Shown in pieces: positions 8,663 to 17,725 of a stretch of DNA of 64,000 nucleotides. This stretch comes from Pseudomonas sp. 7P_10.2_Bac1. Its GTDB lineage: Bacteria > Pseudomonadota > Gammaproteobacteria > Pseudomonadales > Pseudomonadaceae. The notes under the pieces were generated by a model. It had not been told where the DNA came from. It searched no databases and was given only the letters and a program-made list of their open reading frames with translations. The translations under genes and the position numbers were made by a program. The stretch's first letter is position 1. Each line of letters starts with the position of its first letter. The stretch is taken from NCBI RefSeq assembly GCF_025465935.1, contig NZ_JANLNV010000063.1, forward strand, positions 19,975 through 83,974, in the 5' to 3' direction.

Positions 8663-9226
8663 ATGCCTAATCAGAACTCCCCGTATCACGCCTTTGCCAA
8701 CCTGCTGTCTACCAGCGGCCACACTGTTTCGCCTGCAGAACTGCACGGCCTGTTGCTGGGGCGCAGCGCGGCTGGCGCTGGCTTCGATCATGACGGCTGG
8801 CTGGCTGACGCGACCGAACTGTTCCAGAGCGAAAACGAAATCAGTGACAACGTACGCAATGCCTTGATCGGTTTGCAAGAGATGGTCAAGGGCGAACTGA
8901 CCGGTGACGACATGACCGTCGTGCTGCTGTTGCCATCCGATGACGTGCCGCTGACCGAGCGCGCGGCTGCGCTGGGCGAATGGTGCCAGGGTTTCCTGGC
9001 CGGTTTTGGCCTGAACTACCGTGACAATGCCTTGAGCGAAGAAGGCAAGGAAGTGCTGCAGGACCTGGCCGCCATTGCCCAGGTGCAAGACGCCCTGGAA
9101 GAGTCGGATGACGGCGAAAACGACTACATGGAAGTCATGGAATACCTGCGCGTCGCGCCATTGCTGCTGTTCACTGAAACCAAAAAGCCTGATGAGGCTG
9201 CTGCTGCGAAGCCTTCGCTGCACTGA
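8663..9226 (+). CDS. ygfB: UPF0149 family protein (YgfB-like)
   Basis: 187 residues, acidic and helical, with the family pattern [20 protein letters not shown] at the N-terminus and [11 protein letters not shown] in the middle. The family has an all-alpha fold. In P. aeruginosa YgfB has been linked to beta-lactam resistance through repression of an amidase gene, but no enzymatic activity is known. It is the first gene of the ygfB-pepP-ubiH-visC run, 29 bases ahead of pepP, and diverges from zapA across a ~135-base spacer. Confidence 0.88.
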   Translation: MPNQNSPYHAFANLLSTSGHTVSPAELHGLLLGRSAAGAGFDHDGWLADATELFQSENEISDNVRNALIGLQEMVKGELTGDDMTVVLLLPSDDVPLTERAAALGEWCQGFLAGFGLNYRDNALSEEGKEVLQDLAAIAQVQDALEESDDGENDYMEVMEYLRVAPLLLFTETKKPDEAAAAKPSLH

Positions 9227-9255
9227 TTGAACGTCAAGAAGGAAGCCATCTGCCC

Positions 9256-10590
9256 ATGATCCATATCCCGAAATCGGAATACACCCGCCGCCGCAAGGCG
9301 CTCATGGCGCAGATGGAGCCCAACAGTATTGCGATCCTCCCGGCCGCCGCCGTGGCGGTGCGCAATCGCGACGTTGAATATGTGTACCGTCAGGACAGCA
9401 ACTTCCAGTACCTGAGTGGTTTCCCTGAGCCGCAGGCGGTGATCGTGCTGATCCCCGGCCGCGTGCACGGCGAGTACGTGCTCTTTTGCCGCGAACGAAA
9501 TGCCGAGCGCGAACTATGGGACGGCTTGCGTGCCGGCCAAGAGGGTGCCGTTCGCGACTATGGGGCCGACGATGCCTTCCCGATCGCCGACATTGACGAC
9601 ATTTTGCCGGGGCTGATAGAAGGCCGTGACCGGGTGTATTCGGCAATGGGCAGTAACCCCGAATTCGATCGCCACCTCATGGAATGGATCAATACCATTC
9701 GCTCCAAGGCCAGCCTCGGCGCTCAGCCGCCAAATGAATTCGTGGCTCTGGATCATCTGCTGCATGACATGCGTCTGTATAAATCGGCCGCCGAGATCAA
9801 GGTCATGCGTCACGCGGCGCAAATCTCGGCCCGTGCGCATATCCGTGCGATGCAAGCCAGTCGCGCCGGGCTGCACGAATATAGCCTGGAGGCCGAGCTG
9901 GATTACGAATTCCGCAAAAGCGGCGCGAAAATGCCGGCTTATGGCTCGATCGTCGCGTCGGGAGACAACAGCTGCATCCTGCACTACCAGGAAAACGACG
10001 CCCCGCTCAAGGACGGCAATCTGGTTTTGATCGATGCAGGTTGTGAGATCGACTGCTATGCCAGCGATATCAGCCGCACGTTCCCAGTGAGCGGTACGTT
10101 CTCCCCGGAGCAAAAAGCCATTTATGAACTGGTGCTGGCGGCGCAAGAGGCGGCCTTTGGTGAAATTGCGCCGAACAAGCACTGGAACCAGGCCCACGAA
10201 ATCACCGTACAAGTCATCACCGCCGGGCTGGTTGAGCTGGGCCTGCTGGAAGGCGACGTTGACGAACTGATCGCCAGCGAAGCCTACAAAGCGTTCTACA
10301 TGCACCGCGCTGGCCATTGGCTGGGGCTCGATGTGCATGATGTTGGCGAATACAAAGTGGGCGGTGAGTGGCGCGTGCTGGAGCCCGGCATGACCCTGAC
10401 CGTTGAGCCGGGCATCTATATCAGTCCAAATAACCAGCAGGTTGCCAAAAAATGGCGCGGGATTGGCGTGCGCATCGAGGACGACGTCGTAGTCACCAAA
10501 AATGGCTGTGAAATCCTGACTGGCGACGTGCCGAAAACCGTCGCCGAGATTGAAGCCTTGATGGCGGCCGCACGGGCGAACGCAGCATGA
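9256..10590 (+). CDS. pepP: Xaa-Pro aminopeptidase
   Basis: 444 residues, as expected for PepP, a cytosolic di-manganese enzyme that removes N-terminal residues preceding proline. The N-terminal third is the aminopeptidase P domain (SEYTRRRKALMAQM). The C-terminal pita-bread domain has all metal ligands: Asp in LIDAGCEID, Asp in YASDISRTF, His in HRAGHWLGLDVHD, Glu in TVEPGIYI and Glu in GVRIEDDVVV. RBS AAGAAGGAAG precedes the ATG. It overlaps ubiH by 4 bases; the pepP-ubiH-visC order is conserved across gamma-proteobacteria although PepP has no known part in ubiquinone synthesis. Confidence 0.95.
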   Translation: MIHIPKSEYTRRRKALMAQMEPNSIAILPAAAVAVRNRDVEYVYRQDSNFQYLSGFPEPQAVIVLIPGRVHGEYVLFCRERNAERELWDGLRAGQEGAVRDYGADDAFPIADIDDILPGLIEGRDRVYSAMGSNPEFDRHLMEWINTIRSKASLGAQPPNEFVALDHLLHDMRLYKSAAEIKVMRHAAQISARAHIRAMQASRAGLHEYSLEAELDYEFRKSGAKMPAYGSIVASGDNSCILHYQENDAPLKDGNLVLIDAGCEIDCYASDISRTFPVSGTFSPEQKAIYELVLAAQEAAFGEIAPNKHWNQAHEITVQVITAGLVELGLLEGDVDELIASEAYKAFYMHRAGHWLGLDVHDVGEYKVGGEWRVLEPGMTLTVEPGIYISPNNQQVAKKWRGIGVRIEDDVVVTKNGCEILTGDVPKTVAEIEALMAAARANAA

Positions 10591-11774
10591 GTCGCGTTCA
10601 CCTGGCAATCATAGGCGGGGGGCTGGTTGGGGCGAGCCTGGCCCTGGCATTGCAGGCCGGGGCCAAGGCGCGGGGCTGGAAGATCGTGCTGATCGAACCC
10701 TTCGCTCCCGGCAACACTTACCAGCCGAGCTACGATGCCCGTTCATCGGCACTGAGCTATGGCTCGCGGCTTATTTATGAGCGCCTGGGCGTGTGGCAAT
10801 CGATTATCGAACGTGGCGAACCGATCAATGACATTCACGTGTCAGATCGCGGGCGCTTCTCCACGGCGCGTTTGTCGGCCAGCGACGAAGGCGTACCAGC
10901 CCTTGGTTATGTGGTCGAAAACGCTTGGCTCGGCCAGTGCCTGTGGAAAAGTCTGGACCCTGACGTCATCAGTTGGCGTTGCCCGTCAGAAGTTATCCAC
11001 ATGCAGCCGCTTGAAGACGGCTACCGCCTGACCCTCAATGATGAAACTACGCTCGATTGCGATCTGGCAGTGCTGGCCGATGGCGGGCGTTCCGGGCTGC
11101 GCGAGCAACTGGGTATTCACGTGCGCAAGCGGCCTTATGACCAGAGCGCCCTGATCGCCAACATCTCCACCAGCCAGCCCCATGAGGGCATGGCCTTCGA
11201 GCGTTTTACCGACGAAGGGCCAATGGCCTTGCTGCCGTTGCCCGACAACCGCTGTGCGCTGGTCTGGACCCGTTTGGGCATGGATGCGCAGCGTCTGGCG
11301 GCACTGGATGAGCGCAGTTTCCTCAGCCAATTGCAGGAAGTGTTCGGCTACCGACTGGGCACACTCACACAGGTTGGCGCGCGGCATCTGTACCCACTCG
11401 TGCTGATTGAAGCTGAAGAGCAGGTGCGTGCGAACCTGGTGGTGCTGGGCAACGCGGCGCACAGCTTGCACCCGATTGCCGGTCAGGGCTTCAACCTGTC
11501 GTTGCGTGACGCCCAGGCCTTGGCCGATGCCTTGCTGTCGAGCGATCAAAGGCCTGGCGAGTTGGCCACCTTGCTGAGTTATCAACAGCGTCAACAGCTG
11601 GACCAACAGTTGACCATTGGTTTCTCGGATCAAGTGACGCGGCTGTTTGGCAGTGACCAAACGCTGATTTCGTTTGGCCGCAATCTGGGGTTGATGGGCC
11701 TCGATGTACTGCCGCCCGCCAAGCGCTGGTTTGCCCGTCAGGCCATGGGCCTGGGCACGCGCGCAGACAGCTGA
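10587..11774 (+). CDS. ubiH: 2-octaprenyl-6-methoxyphenol hydroxylase
   Basis: 395 residues, a flavin-dependent aromatic monooxygenase of ubiquinone biosynthesis (C1 ring hydroxylation). The FAD dinucleotide motif GGGLVGASLALAL lies at ~8-20, the DxR-type motif YDARSSALSYGS at ~47-58, and the second FAD motif GNAAHSLHPIAGQGFNLSLRD is near residue 290. The start overlaps the pepP stop by 4 bases. The next gene is a second member of the same family, so the pair supplies two of the ring hydroxylations. Function is likely in the Ubi complex at the cytoplasmic side of the membrane. Confidence 0.93.
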   Translation: MSRVHLAIIGGGLVGASLALALQAGAKARGWKIVLIEPFAPGNTYQPSYDARSSALSYGSRLIYERLGVWQSIIERGEPINDIHVSDRGRFSTARLSASDEGVPALGYVVENAWLGQCLWKSLDPDVISWRCPSEVIHMQPLEDGYRLTLNDETTLDCDLAVLADGGRSGLREQLGIHVRKRPYDQSALIANISTSQPHEGMAFERFTDEGPMALLPLPDNRCALVWTRLGMDAQRLAALDERSFLSQLQEVFGYRLGTLTQVGARHLYPLVLIEAEEQVRANLVVLGNAAHSLHPIAGQGFNLSLRDAQALADALLSSDQRPGELATLLSYQQRQQLDQQLTIGFSDQVTRLFGSDQTLISFGRNLGLMGLDVLPPAKRWFARQAMGLGTRADS

Positions 11775-11858
11775 TAGCGGCCGGGGCGTTTACCGCGCCC
11801 GGTGTCGACTACCCTTTTTTAAATGCGGCCCTGGCCGCGAGCGAGACAGGCTTAAAGC

Positions 11859-13082
11859 ATGGAAATGCGCGCAGATGTGCTGATTGTCGGGGCCGGAATG
11901 GTCGGAAGCGCCTTGGCGTTGGCGCTTAAAGACAGCGGGCTGAACGTGGTGCTGCTCGACGGCAGCCCGCTCAGCGTCAAACCCTTCAACGCTCAAGACA
12001 CGTTCGAGCCTCGGGTCAGCGCCTTGTCGGCCGCCAGCCAGCGTATCTTGCAGCGTCTGGGTGCCTGGAACGGTATCCGCGCACGGCGCACAAGCCCGTA
12101 CTCGCACATGCATGTGTGGGATGGCAGCGGCACTGGGCAGATTCATTTCTCGGCGGCCAGCGTGCACGCCGATGTGCTGGGCCATATCGTCGAAAACCGC
12201 GTGGTGCAGGACGCCTTGTTGGATTGCCTCCACGCGGCAGACATCGAGATGCTGGCCAATGCCCGCCTGGAGCAAATGCGCCGCTCGGGTGACGACTGGC
12301 TGCTGACCTTGGCCAACGGCCGTACCTTGCGCGCTCCGCTGGTGGTGGCGGCCGATGGCGCCCACTCAGCCGTGCGCCGTCTGACCGGCTGTGAGACCCG
12401 CGAATGGGATTACCAGCATCACGCCATCGTCACCAGCGTGCGCTGCGCACAGCCGCATCAGCAGACCGCCTGGCAGCGCTTCACCGACCACGGCCCGCTG
12501 GCATTTTTGCCGCTGGAGCGTGAAGGCCAGCAGGACTGGTGCTCGATCGTCTGGTCGACCACCCCGGAGCAAGCTGAGCAGTTGATGGCGCTGGACGACG
12601 AAGCCTTTTGCCGCGAGCTGGCGTTCGCCTTTGAAGGGCGCCTGGGCAACGTATTGAGTGCCGATCCAAGAGTGTGCGTGCCGCTGCGTCAGCGTCATGC
12701 CAAGCGTTACGTGGCTGAGGGCCTGGCGTTGATCGGTGATGCGGCGCACACCATTCACCCGCTGGCCGGGCAGGGCGTTAACTTGGGCTTTCTGGACGCC
12801 GCGGTGCTGGCGGATGTGTTGTTGCACGCGGTGGATCGCGGTGAGCGACTGGCCGATGTGCGGGTACTGAGCCGTTTCGAGCGTCGCCGCATGCCCCACA
12901 ACTTGGCGTTGATGGCGGCGATGGAAGGCTTTGAGCGATTGTTCCAATCGGATTCGCTGACGGCACGGTTGGTGCGCAACACCGGTTTGAAATGGGTCAA
13001 CCAGATGCCCGAGGCCAAGGCCCTGTTCGTACGTCAGGCGCTGGGTCTCACCGGCGACCTGCCGCCGTTGGCCAAGGCCTGA
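11859..13082 (+). CDS. visC: Ubiquinone FAD-dependent hydroxylase (VisC/UbiI-like)
   Basis: 407 residues, same family as UbiH. The motif VGAGMVGSALALALKD begins at residue 9, EPRVSALSAASQRIL is the DxR-region equivalent, and GDAAHTIHPLAGQGVNLGFLDA is the second FAD motif. By position downstream of ubiH it corresponds to VisC/UbiI, which hydroxylates C5 of the ring in E. coli. In Pseudomonas, C5 and C6 hydroxylation may be shared among several homologues, so the exact ring position is uncertain. An 84-base gap separates it from ubiH. Confidence 0.9.
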   Translation: MEMRADVLIVGAGMVGSALALALKDSGLNVVLLDGSPLSVKPFNAQDTFEPRVSALSAASQRILQRLGAWNGIRARRTSPYSHMHVWDGSGTGQIHFSAASVHADVLGHIVENRVVQDALLDCLHAADIEMLANARLEQMRRSGDDWLLTLANGRTLRAPLVVAADGAHSAVRRLTGCETREWDYQHHAIVTSVRCAQPHQQTAWQRFTDHGPLAFLPLEREGQQDWCSIVWSTTPEQAEQLMALDDEAFCRELAFAFEGRLGNVLSADPRVCVPLRQRHAKRYVAEGLALIGDAAHTIHPLAGQGVNLGFLDAAVLADVLLHAVDRGERLADVRVLSRFERRRMPHNLALMAAMEGFERLFQSDSLTARLVRNTGLKWVNQMPEAKALFVRQALGLTGDLPPLAKA

Positions 13083-13188
13083 CGGTGCGCCGTAACATCT
13101 GGTAACGCCTCTGGGGCGAGTTCGGTTGAGCTGGCAAATGTGATTCACTACCATTTACGCCCGTTTCGCATTTGAGAGACCACCCTCC

Positions 13189-14190
13189 ATGCTGGTACCC
13201 AAGCGTCTACTGACAGCCCTGGCCCTTACCGTGTTCGGGAGCAGCGCGTTCGCTGCCGACGAGGTGGTGGTTTACTCCTCGCGAATCGACGAGTTGATCA
13301 AGCCGGTATTTGACGCCTACACCGCTAAAACCGGGGTCAAGGTCAAGTTCATTACCGACAAGGAAGCGCCGCTCATGCAGCGCATCAAGGCTGAAGGCCA
13401 AAACGCCACGGCCGACCTGCTGCTGACCGTGGACGCCGGCAACCTTTGGCAAGCCGAGCAAATGGGCATCCTGCAGCCCATCCAGTCCGAGGTCATCGAC
13501 AAAAACATCCCGCCTCAATACCGCTCCTCGACCCACGAGTGGACCGGCCTGAGCCTACGTGCGCGGACCATTGCCTACGCGACTGACCGGGTCAAGCCAG
13601 AAGAGCTGTCGACCTACGAAGCCCTGGCTGACAAGAAATGGGAAGGGCGCCTGTGCCTGCGTACCGCTAAGAAGGTCTATAACCAGTCGTTGACCGCGAC
13701 CATGATCGAAGTGAATGGCCCCAAAGAGACTGAAGAAATCCTCAAGGGCTGGGTGAACAACCTGTCCACAGACGTGTTTTCCGATGACATTGCGGTGCTC
13801 GAAGCGATCAACGCCGGGCAGTGCGACGTCGGCATCGTCAACACCTACTACTACGGCCGCCTGCACAAGCAGAAGCCCGATCTGGCGGTCAAACTGTTCT
13901 GGCCGAATCAGGCCGACCGTGGGGTTCACGTCAACCTGTCGGGTATTGGCCTGACCAAATACGCGCCGCACCCAGAAGCTGCCAAAGCGCTGGTGGAGTG
14001 GATGACCACCCCTGAGGCCCAGGCGATTTTTGCCGGCACTAACCAGGAATTCCCGGCTAACCCGGACGTTTCGCCGTCGTCTGAGGTGGCCAGTTGGGGT
14101 GACTTCAAAGCTGACGAATTACCGGTTGAAGTGGCCGGCAAGCGTCAGGCAGAAGCGATCCGCATGATGGACCGCGCTGGCTGGAATTGA
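13189..14190 (+). CDS. Ferric-iron ABC transporter, periplasmic binding protein (FbpA/HitA-like)
   Basis: 333 residues with a signal peptide (1-~22, ending SSAFAADE) and a type 2 periplasmic binding fold starting [14 protein letters not shown]. The Tyr pair in [11 protein letters not shown] matches the tyrosines that coordinate Fe(III) in FbpA-type proteins, which pick up ferric iron in the periplasm. The permease follows 143 bases downstream, with a REP-type repeat in between. No ATPase gene is present, so an ATPase elsewhere must complete the importer. The promoter region (13090-13188) holds an AATGTGATTCACTACCATT imperfect palindrome but no convincing Fur box. Confidence 0.9.
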   Translation: MLVPKRLLTALALTVFGSSAFAADEVVVYSSRIDELIKPVFDAYTAKTGVKVKFITDKEAPLMQRIKAEGQNATADLLLTVDAGNLWQAEQMGILQPIQSEVIDKNIPPQYRSSTHEWTGLSLRARTIAYATDRVKPEELSTYEALADKKWEGRLCLRTAKKVYNQSLTATMIEVNGPKETEEILKGWVNNLSTDVFSDDIAVLEAINAGQCDVGIVNTYYYGRLHKQKPDLAVKLFWPNQADRGVHVNLSGIGLTKYAPHPEAAKALVEWMTTPEAQAIFAGTNQEFPANPDVSPSSEVASWGDFKADELPVEVAGKRQAEAIRMMDRAGWN

Positions 14191-14196
14191 TCAAAG

Positions 14197-14297
14197 CCCT
14201 CACCCAGCCCTCTCCCAGAGGGAGCTCAATTGCGGTGTTAGATAGATCTGCTTTTGCTTTTAGTTCCCTCTCCCCCGGGAGAGGGCTAGGGTGAGGG
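14197..14297. repeat. REP/REPIN-like element between fbpA-like and permease genes
   Basis: Inverted ends CCCTCACCCAGCCCTCTCCC (14197) and GGGAGAGGGCTAGGGTGAGGG (to 14297) enclose a short AT-richer spacer. These ends match those of the elements at 667-1284 and 32610-32901. It has a single short spacer, so it looks like the basic form. Lying inside an operon, it could form a stable hairpin that lowers permease expression relative to the binding protein. Confidence 0.85.
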
Positions 14298-14333
14298 ACT
14301 TTTGACCGCACTAATCCCTTCCGAGAGTTTTTC

Positions 14334-15950
14334 GTGGCCCATCCTGCCCAACGTCGCTGGTATCCGCTGGTCTTTGCCATTGCCGCTCTGGTGTTACTGC
14401 CACTGAGCGTCTTGCTGTTGTCCTGGCAGGACATTGACGCGCAGATCTGGAGCCATTTGTGGGATACGCAGATGCCGCGCCTGCTGGGCAACACGCTGAC
14501 GCTGATCGTCGGTGTGGGCATCGGGGTCACCTTGCTCGGTGTCAGCCTGGCATGGCTGACCAGCCTGTGCGAATTCCCCGGTCGACGCTGGCTGGACTGG
14601 GCACTGATGCTGCCGTTTGCAATCCCGGCCTATGTGCTGGCGTTCGTCTTTGTCGGCTTGCTGGACTTCGCTGGGCCCGTTCAGAGCCTGCTGCGCGAAT
14701 GGTTTGGCACGGGCCTGCGTTTACCGCGCGTGCGTTCCACCGGCGGCGTGATCACCGTGCTGATCCTGGTGTTCTACCCGTACGTGTACTTGCTCGCGCG
14801 CACCGCCTTTTTGGCGCAAGGCAAAGGTTTGATGGAAGCGGCACGGATCTTGGGGCAAAGCCCGTGGCAGGCCTTCTGGCGCGTGGCATTGCCCATGGCA
14901 CGCCCGGCCATCGGTGCGGGTGTCGCCTTGGCGCTTATGGAAACCCTGGCTGATTTTGGCGCCGTGTCGGTGTTCAACTTCGACACGTTCACCACTGCAA
15001 TCTATAAAACCTGGTACGGCTTTTTCAGCCTGTCGACCGCTGCCCAGTTGGCCAGTCTGTTGCTGCTGGTGGTCATGGTCGTGCTCTATGGCGAGCGCCG
15101 GGCGCGTGGTGCCAGCCGTGCCAGTAACGAGCGGCCCCGGGTCAAAGCCTTGTATCACTTGCGTGGCCCCAAGGCCTGGCTGGCCAGCGGCTGGTGCCTG
15201 CTGATCTTTGCCTGCGCCTTCGTCATTCCGGTGCTGCAACTGGTGGTGTGGTTCTGGCAACGCGGGCGGTTCGATCTGGATGAACGCTACACCGGGCTCA
15301 TTCTGCACACCCTGTATCTGGGTAGCATGGCGGCGCTGATTACCGTCTGTGTAGCGTTGGTGCTGGCGTTTGCCCGGCGTCAGGCGCCGACCCGGGCCAT
15401 CCGTGCCGGGGTCAGTCTGGCCAACCTCGGTTATGCCTTGCCTGGCTCTGTGTTGGCGGTGTCGATCATGTTGGCCTTCAGCTACCTGGACCGCGAACTG
15501 GTGGTGCCGATGTCGGGCTGGTTGGGCGGGGCGGGCAAACCGCTGTTGCTGGGCAGCCTGTCAGCGTTGCTGTTGGCATATCTGGTGCGCTTTATCGCGG
15601 TGGCGTATGGCCCGCTGGAAAATAGCCTGGCGCGTATCCGGCCCTCGTTGCCCGAGGCGGCCCGTAGCCTGGGGGTGAGTGGCCCACGACTGTTTTTCAA
15701 AGTGTATCTGCCGTTATTGCTGCCGGGCACCTTGAGTGCCGCGTTGCTGGTGTTTGTCGATGTACTCAAAGAGATGCCGGCCACGCTGCTGATGCGTCCA
15801 TTTGGCTGGGATACGCTGGCGGTACGGATCTTTGAGATGACCAGTGAAGGCGAGTGGGCAAGGGCCTCGCTGCCTGCCTTGACGCTGGTTCTGGTCGGTT
15901 TGCTACCCGTGATCGGCCTGATTCGCCGCTCGGCACATCGCAACGGTTAG
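14334..15950 (+). CDS. Ferric-iron ABC transporter permease (FbpB/HitB-like)
   Basis: 538 residues, a fused permease with two binding-protein-dependent transport domains and about twelve membrane helices. Each half has the EAA-like loop that contacts the ATPase: MEAARILGQSPWQAFWRVAL in the first half and PEAARSLGVSGPRLFFKVYL in the second. The GTG at 14334 follows GAGAGTTTTTC; an alternative start is not obvious. Paired with the FbpA-like gene upstream. The usual third gene for the ATPase (FbpC) is missing; gcvT follows instead. Confidence 0.9.
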   Translation: MAHPAQRRWYPLVFAIAALVLLPLSVLLLSWQDIDAQIWSHLWDTQMPRLLGNTLTLIVGVGIGVTLLGVSLAWLTSLCEFPGRRWLDWALMLPFAIPAYVLAFVFVGLLDFAGPVQSLLREWFGTGLRLPRVRSTGGVITVLILVFYPYVYLLARTAFLAQGKGLMEAARILGQSPWQAFWRVALPMARPAIGAGVALALMETLADFGAVSVFNFDTFTTAIYKTWYGFFSLSTAAQLASLLLLVVMVVLYGERRARGASRASNERPRVKALYHLRGPKAWLASGWCLLIFACAFVIPVLQLVVWFWQRGRFDLDERYTGLILHTLYLGSMAALITVCVALVLAFARRQAPTRAIRAGVSLANLGYALPGSVLAVSIMLAFSYLDRELVVPMSGWLGGAGKPLLLGSLSALLLAYLVRFIAVAYGPLENSLARIRPSLPEAARSLGVSGPRLFFKVYLPLLLPGTLSAALLVFVDVLKEMPATLLMRPFGWDTLAVRIFEMTSEGEWARASLPALTLVLVGLLPVIGLIRRSAHRNG

Positions 15951-16106
15951 GTGCCAGTCCTCCTGCATACGGCTACAATGCGCGGCATTCGGTGCGGTCT
16001 GTCTGTCAGGCCAGGACGTTTGTTAAACGCGGCAAGGCTTCTTTCAACGGCCTGAAACGTTGCCAACCCCTGTCCGCACCTTCGCCAAGCCCGGAAGGAG
16101 AAACCC

Positions 16107-17189
16107 ATGGGACAGCGTACGCCTTTGTATGACCTGCACCTCGCCCTTGGCGCGAAGATGGTCGATTTTGGCGGTTGGGATATGCCCCTGCATTACGGTT
16201 CGCAAGTTGAGGAGCACCACGAGGTGCGACGCGACTGCGGAGTGTTTGATGTCTCGCATATGACCGTGATTGACGTCACCGGGGATCAGGCCAAGGAATG
16301 GCTACAGCATTTGTTGGCCAACGATGTCGAACGTCTGAACACGCCCGGCCGCGCCCTCTACAGCGCCATGCTCAACGAAAACGGCGGTGTGGTTGACGAC
16401 ATGATCGTCTACCTGTTGCCGACGGGTTATCGGCTGATCGTCAATGCCGCCACCCGCGAGCAGGACCTGGCCTGGATGAACGCCCAGATGCAGGGCTATG
16501 ACGTCCAGTTGCAAGAGCGCCCTGAGCTGGCGCTGCTGGCCATTCAAGGCCCGCAGGCACGGCATAAGGTGGCTGAGCTGGTAAGTCAGGCCCGCGGCCA
16601 GCTTATTCAGCAGTTGCAGCCCTTTGAAGGCCAGGTCAGCGGTGACTGGTTCATCGCCCGTACCGGTTACACCGGTGAAGACGGCCTGGAAATCCTCCTC
16701 CCGGCCGATCAGGCACCGGCGTTTTTCAACGATCTGGTCGGCGCAGGTATTTCTCCTATAGGCTTGGGCGCGCGCGATACCTTGCGTCTGGAAGCCGGCA
16801 TGAATCTCTATGGGCAGGATATCCACCTGTCTGTCTCGCCCCTTTCAGCCAACATGGCATGGACCATTGCCTGGGAACCTGCCTCGCGCAAGTTCATCGG
16901 CCGCGAAGCACTGGAGGCAGAAAAAGCCAACGGCTCACGGCTCAAACTGGTGGGTTTGGTGCTCGAAGAACGGGGTGTTCTGCGGGCTCATCAAGTCGTT
17001 CGCATCGCTGATGTTGGCGAAGGGGAGATCACCAGTGGTAGTTTCTCTCCTACGCTCAGCAAATCGATTGCGTTGGCCCGGGTGCCAATGGCAACGGCTG
17101 ATCGCGCCGAGGTTGAGATTCGTGGCAAGTGGTACCCGGTGCGCGTGGTTAAACCGACTTTTGTTCGTCTTGGCAAAGCCTTGATCTAA
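16107..17189 (+). CDS. gcvT: Glycine cleavage system T protein (aminomethyltransferase)
   Basis: 360 residues. GcvT transfers the methylene group from the H-protein aminomethyl-lipoyl arm to tetrahydrofolate and releases ammonia. Typical stretches: [20 protein letters not shown] at the start, [27 protein letters not shown], and the catalytic-region [23 protein letters not shown] lies seven bases upstream of the ATG. gcvH follows after 62 bases. The leader (15951-16106) has TACAAT at 15973 as a possible -10 box; I looked for a glycine riboswitch there and did not see one. Confidence 0.95.
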   Translation: MGQRTPLYDLHLALGAKMVDFGGWDMPLHYGSQVEEHHEVRRDCGVFDVSHMTVIDVTGDQAKEWLQHLLANDVERLNTPGRALYSAMLNENGGVVDDMIVYLLPTGYRLIVNAATREQDLAWMNAQMQGYDVQLQERPELALLAIQGPQARHKVAELVSQARGQLIQQLQPFEGQVSGDWFIARTGYTGEDGLEILLPADQAPAFFNDLVGAGISPIGLGARDTLRLEAGMNLYGQDIHLSVSPLSANMAWTIAWEPASRKFIGREALEAEKANGSRLKLVGLVLEERGVLRAHQVVRIADVGEGEITSGSFSPTLSKSIALARVPMATADRAEVEIRGKWYPVRVVKPTFVRLGKALI

Positions 17190-17251
17190 CGTTTACTGGC
17201 TGGCTCGCACAGGGTGCGCGCCGCTGACATTTCTTCTTGAGGACACTGAAT

Positions 17252-17635
17252 ATGAGCAATATCCCTGCGGAACTGCGCTTTGCTGAAAGTCACGAGTGGG
17301 CACGTCTGGAAGCTGATGGCACGATTACCGTAGGTATCAGCGATCACGCCCAGGAAGCGCTGGGTGATGTGGTGTTTGTTGAGCTGGCGGAAGTCGGCAA
17401 AGTCTTCGCCGCAGGTGATACCGCTGGTGTGGTGGAGTCGGTAAAAGCCGCTTCGGATATTTACTCACCGGTATCGGGCGAAGTGATTGCAGTCAACGAA
17501 GCGCTGGCGGATGCCCCTGAAGGGCTGAACGACGATTCGTACGCCAACTGGATCTTCAAGCTCAAGCCATCCAACACCGCCGAGCTGGAAAAACTGCTGG
17601 ACGCTGCAGGCTACAAAGCCGCCATCGGCGAGTAA
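17252..17635 (+). CDS. gcvH: Glycine cleavage system H protein
   Basis: 127 residues, the lipoyl carrier of the glycine cleavage complex. The lipoylated Lys is K65 in [19 protein letters not shown]. Start 17252 ([10 protein letters not shown]) is chosen because GAGGACACT precedes it; an in-frame ATG 15 bases earlier has no ribosome site. In many pseudomonads gcvP follows gcvH; here a REP element and a minus-strand aminotransferase follow, so gcvP must be elsewhere. Confidence 0.95.
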   Translation: MSNIPAELRFAESHEWARLEADGTITVGISDHAQEALGDVVFVELAEVGKVFAAGDTAGVVESVKAASDIYSPVSGEVIAVNEALADAPEGLNDDSYANWIFKLKPSNTAELEKLLDAAGYKAAIGE

Positions 17636-17645
17636 ACCAAACCCC

Positions 17646-17713
17646 TGTAGGAGCGAGCTTGCCTCGCGATCTTTTAAAAGATCAAAAGATCGAGAGGCCA
17701 GCTCGTTCCTACA
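17646..17713. repeat. Palindromic repeat of the TGTAGGAGCGAGC family
   Basis: TGTAGGAGCGAGCTTGCCTC at the left and CCAGCTCGTTCCTACA at the right are inverted, with an inner CTTTTAAAAGATCAAAAGATC core. Related copies lie at 30400-30454, 60797-60852 and at the window end (63967-64000). It fills the gap between convergent gcvH and the aminotransferase gene and could end transcription from both sides. Confidence 0.88.
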
Positions 17714-17725
17714 GAGTTTCGCGTG

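Noticed and set aside
13090..13188. Fur or CRP site ahead of the ferric binding-protein gene
   Set aside because: AATGTGATTCACTACCATT is only half-matching to either consensus; not enough to call.
15951..16106. Glycine riboswitch ahead of gcvT
   Set aside because: The conserved aptamer core was not found; only a plain leader with a good ribosome site is seen.
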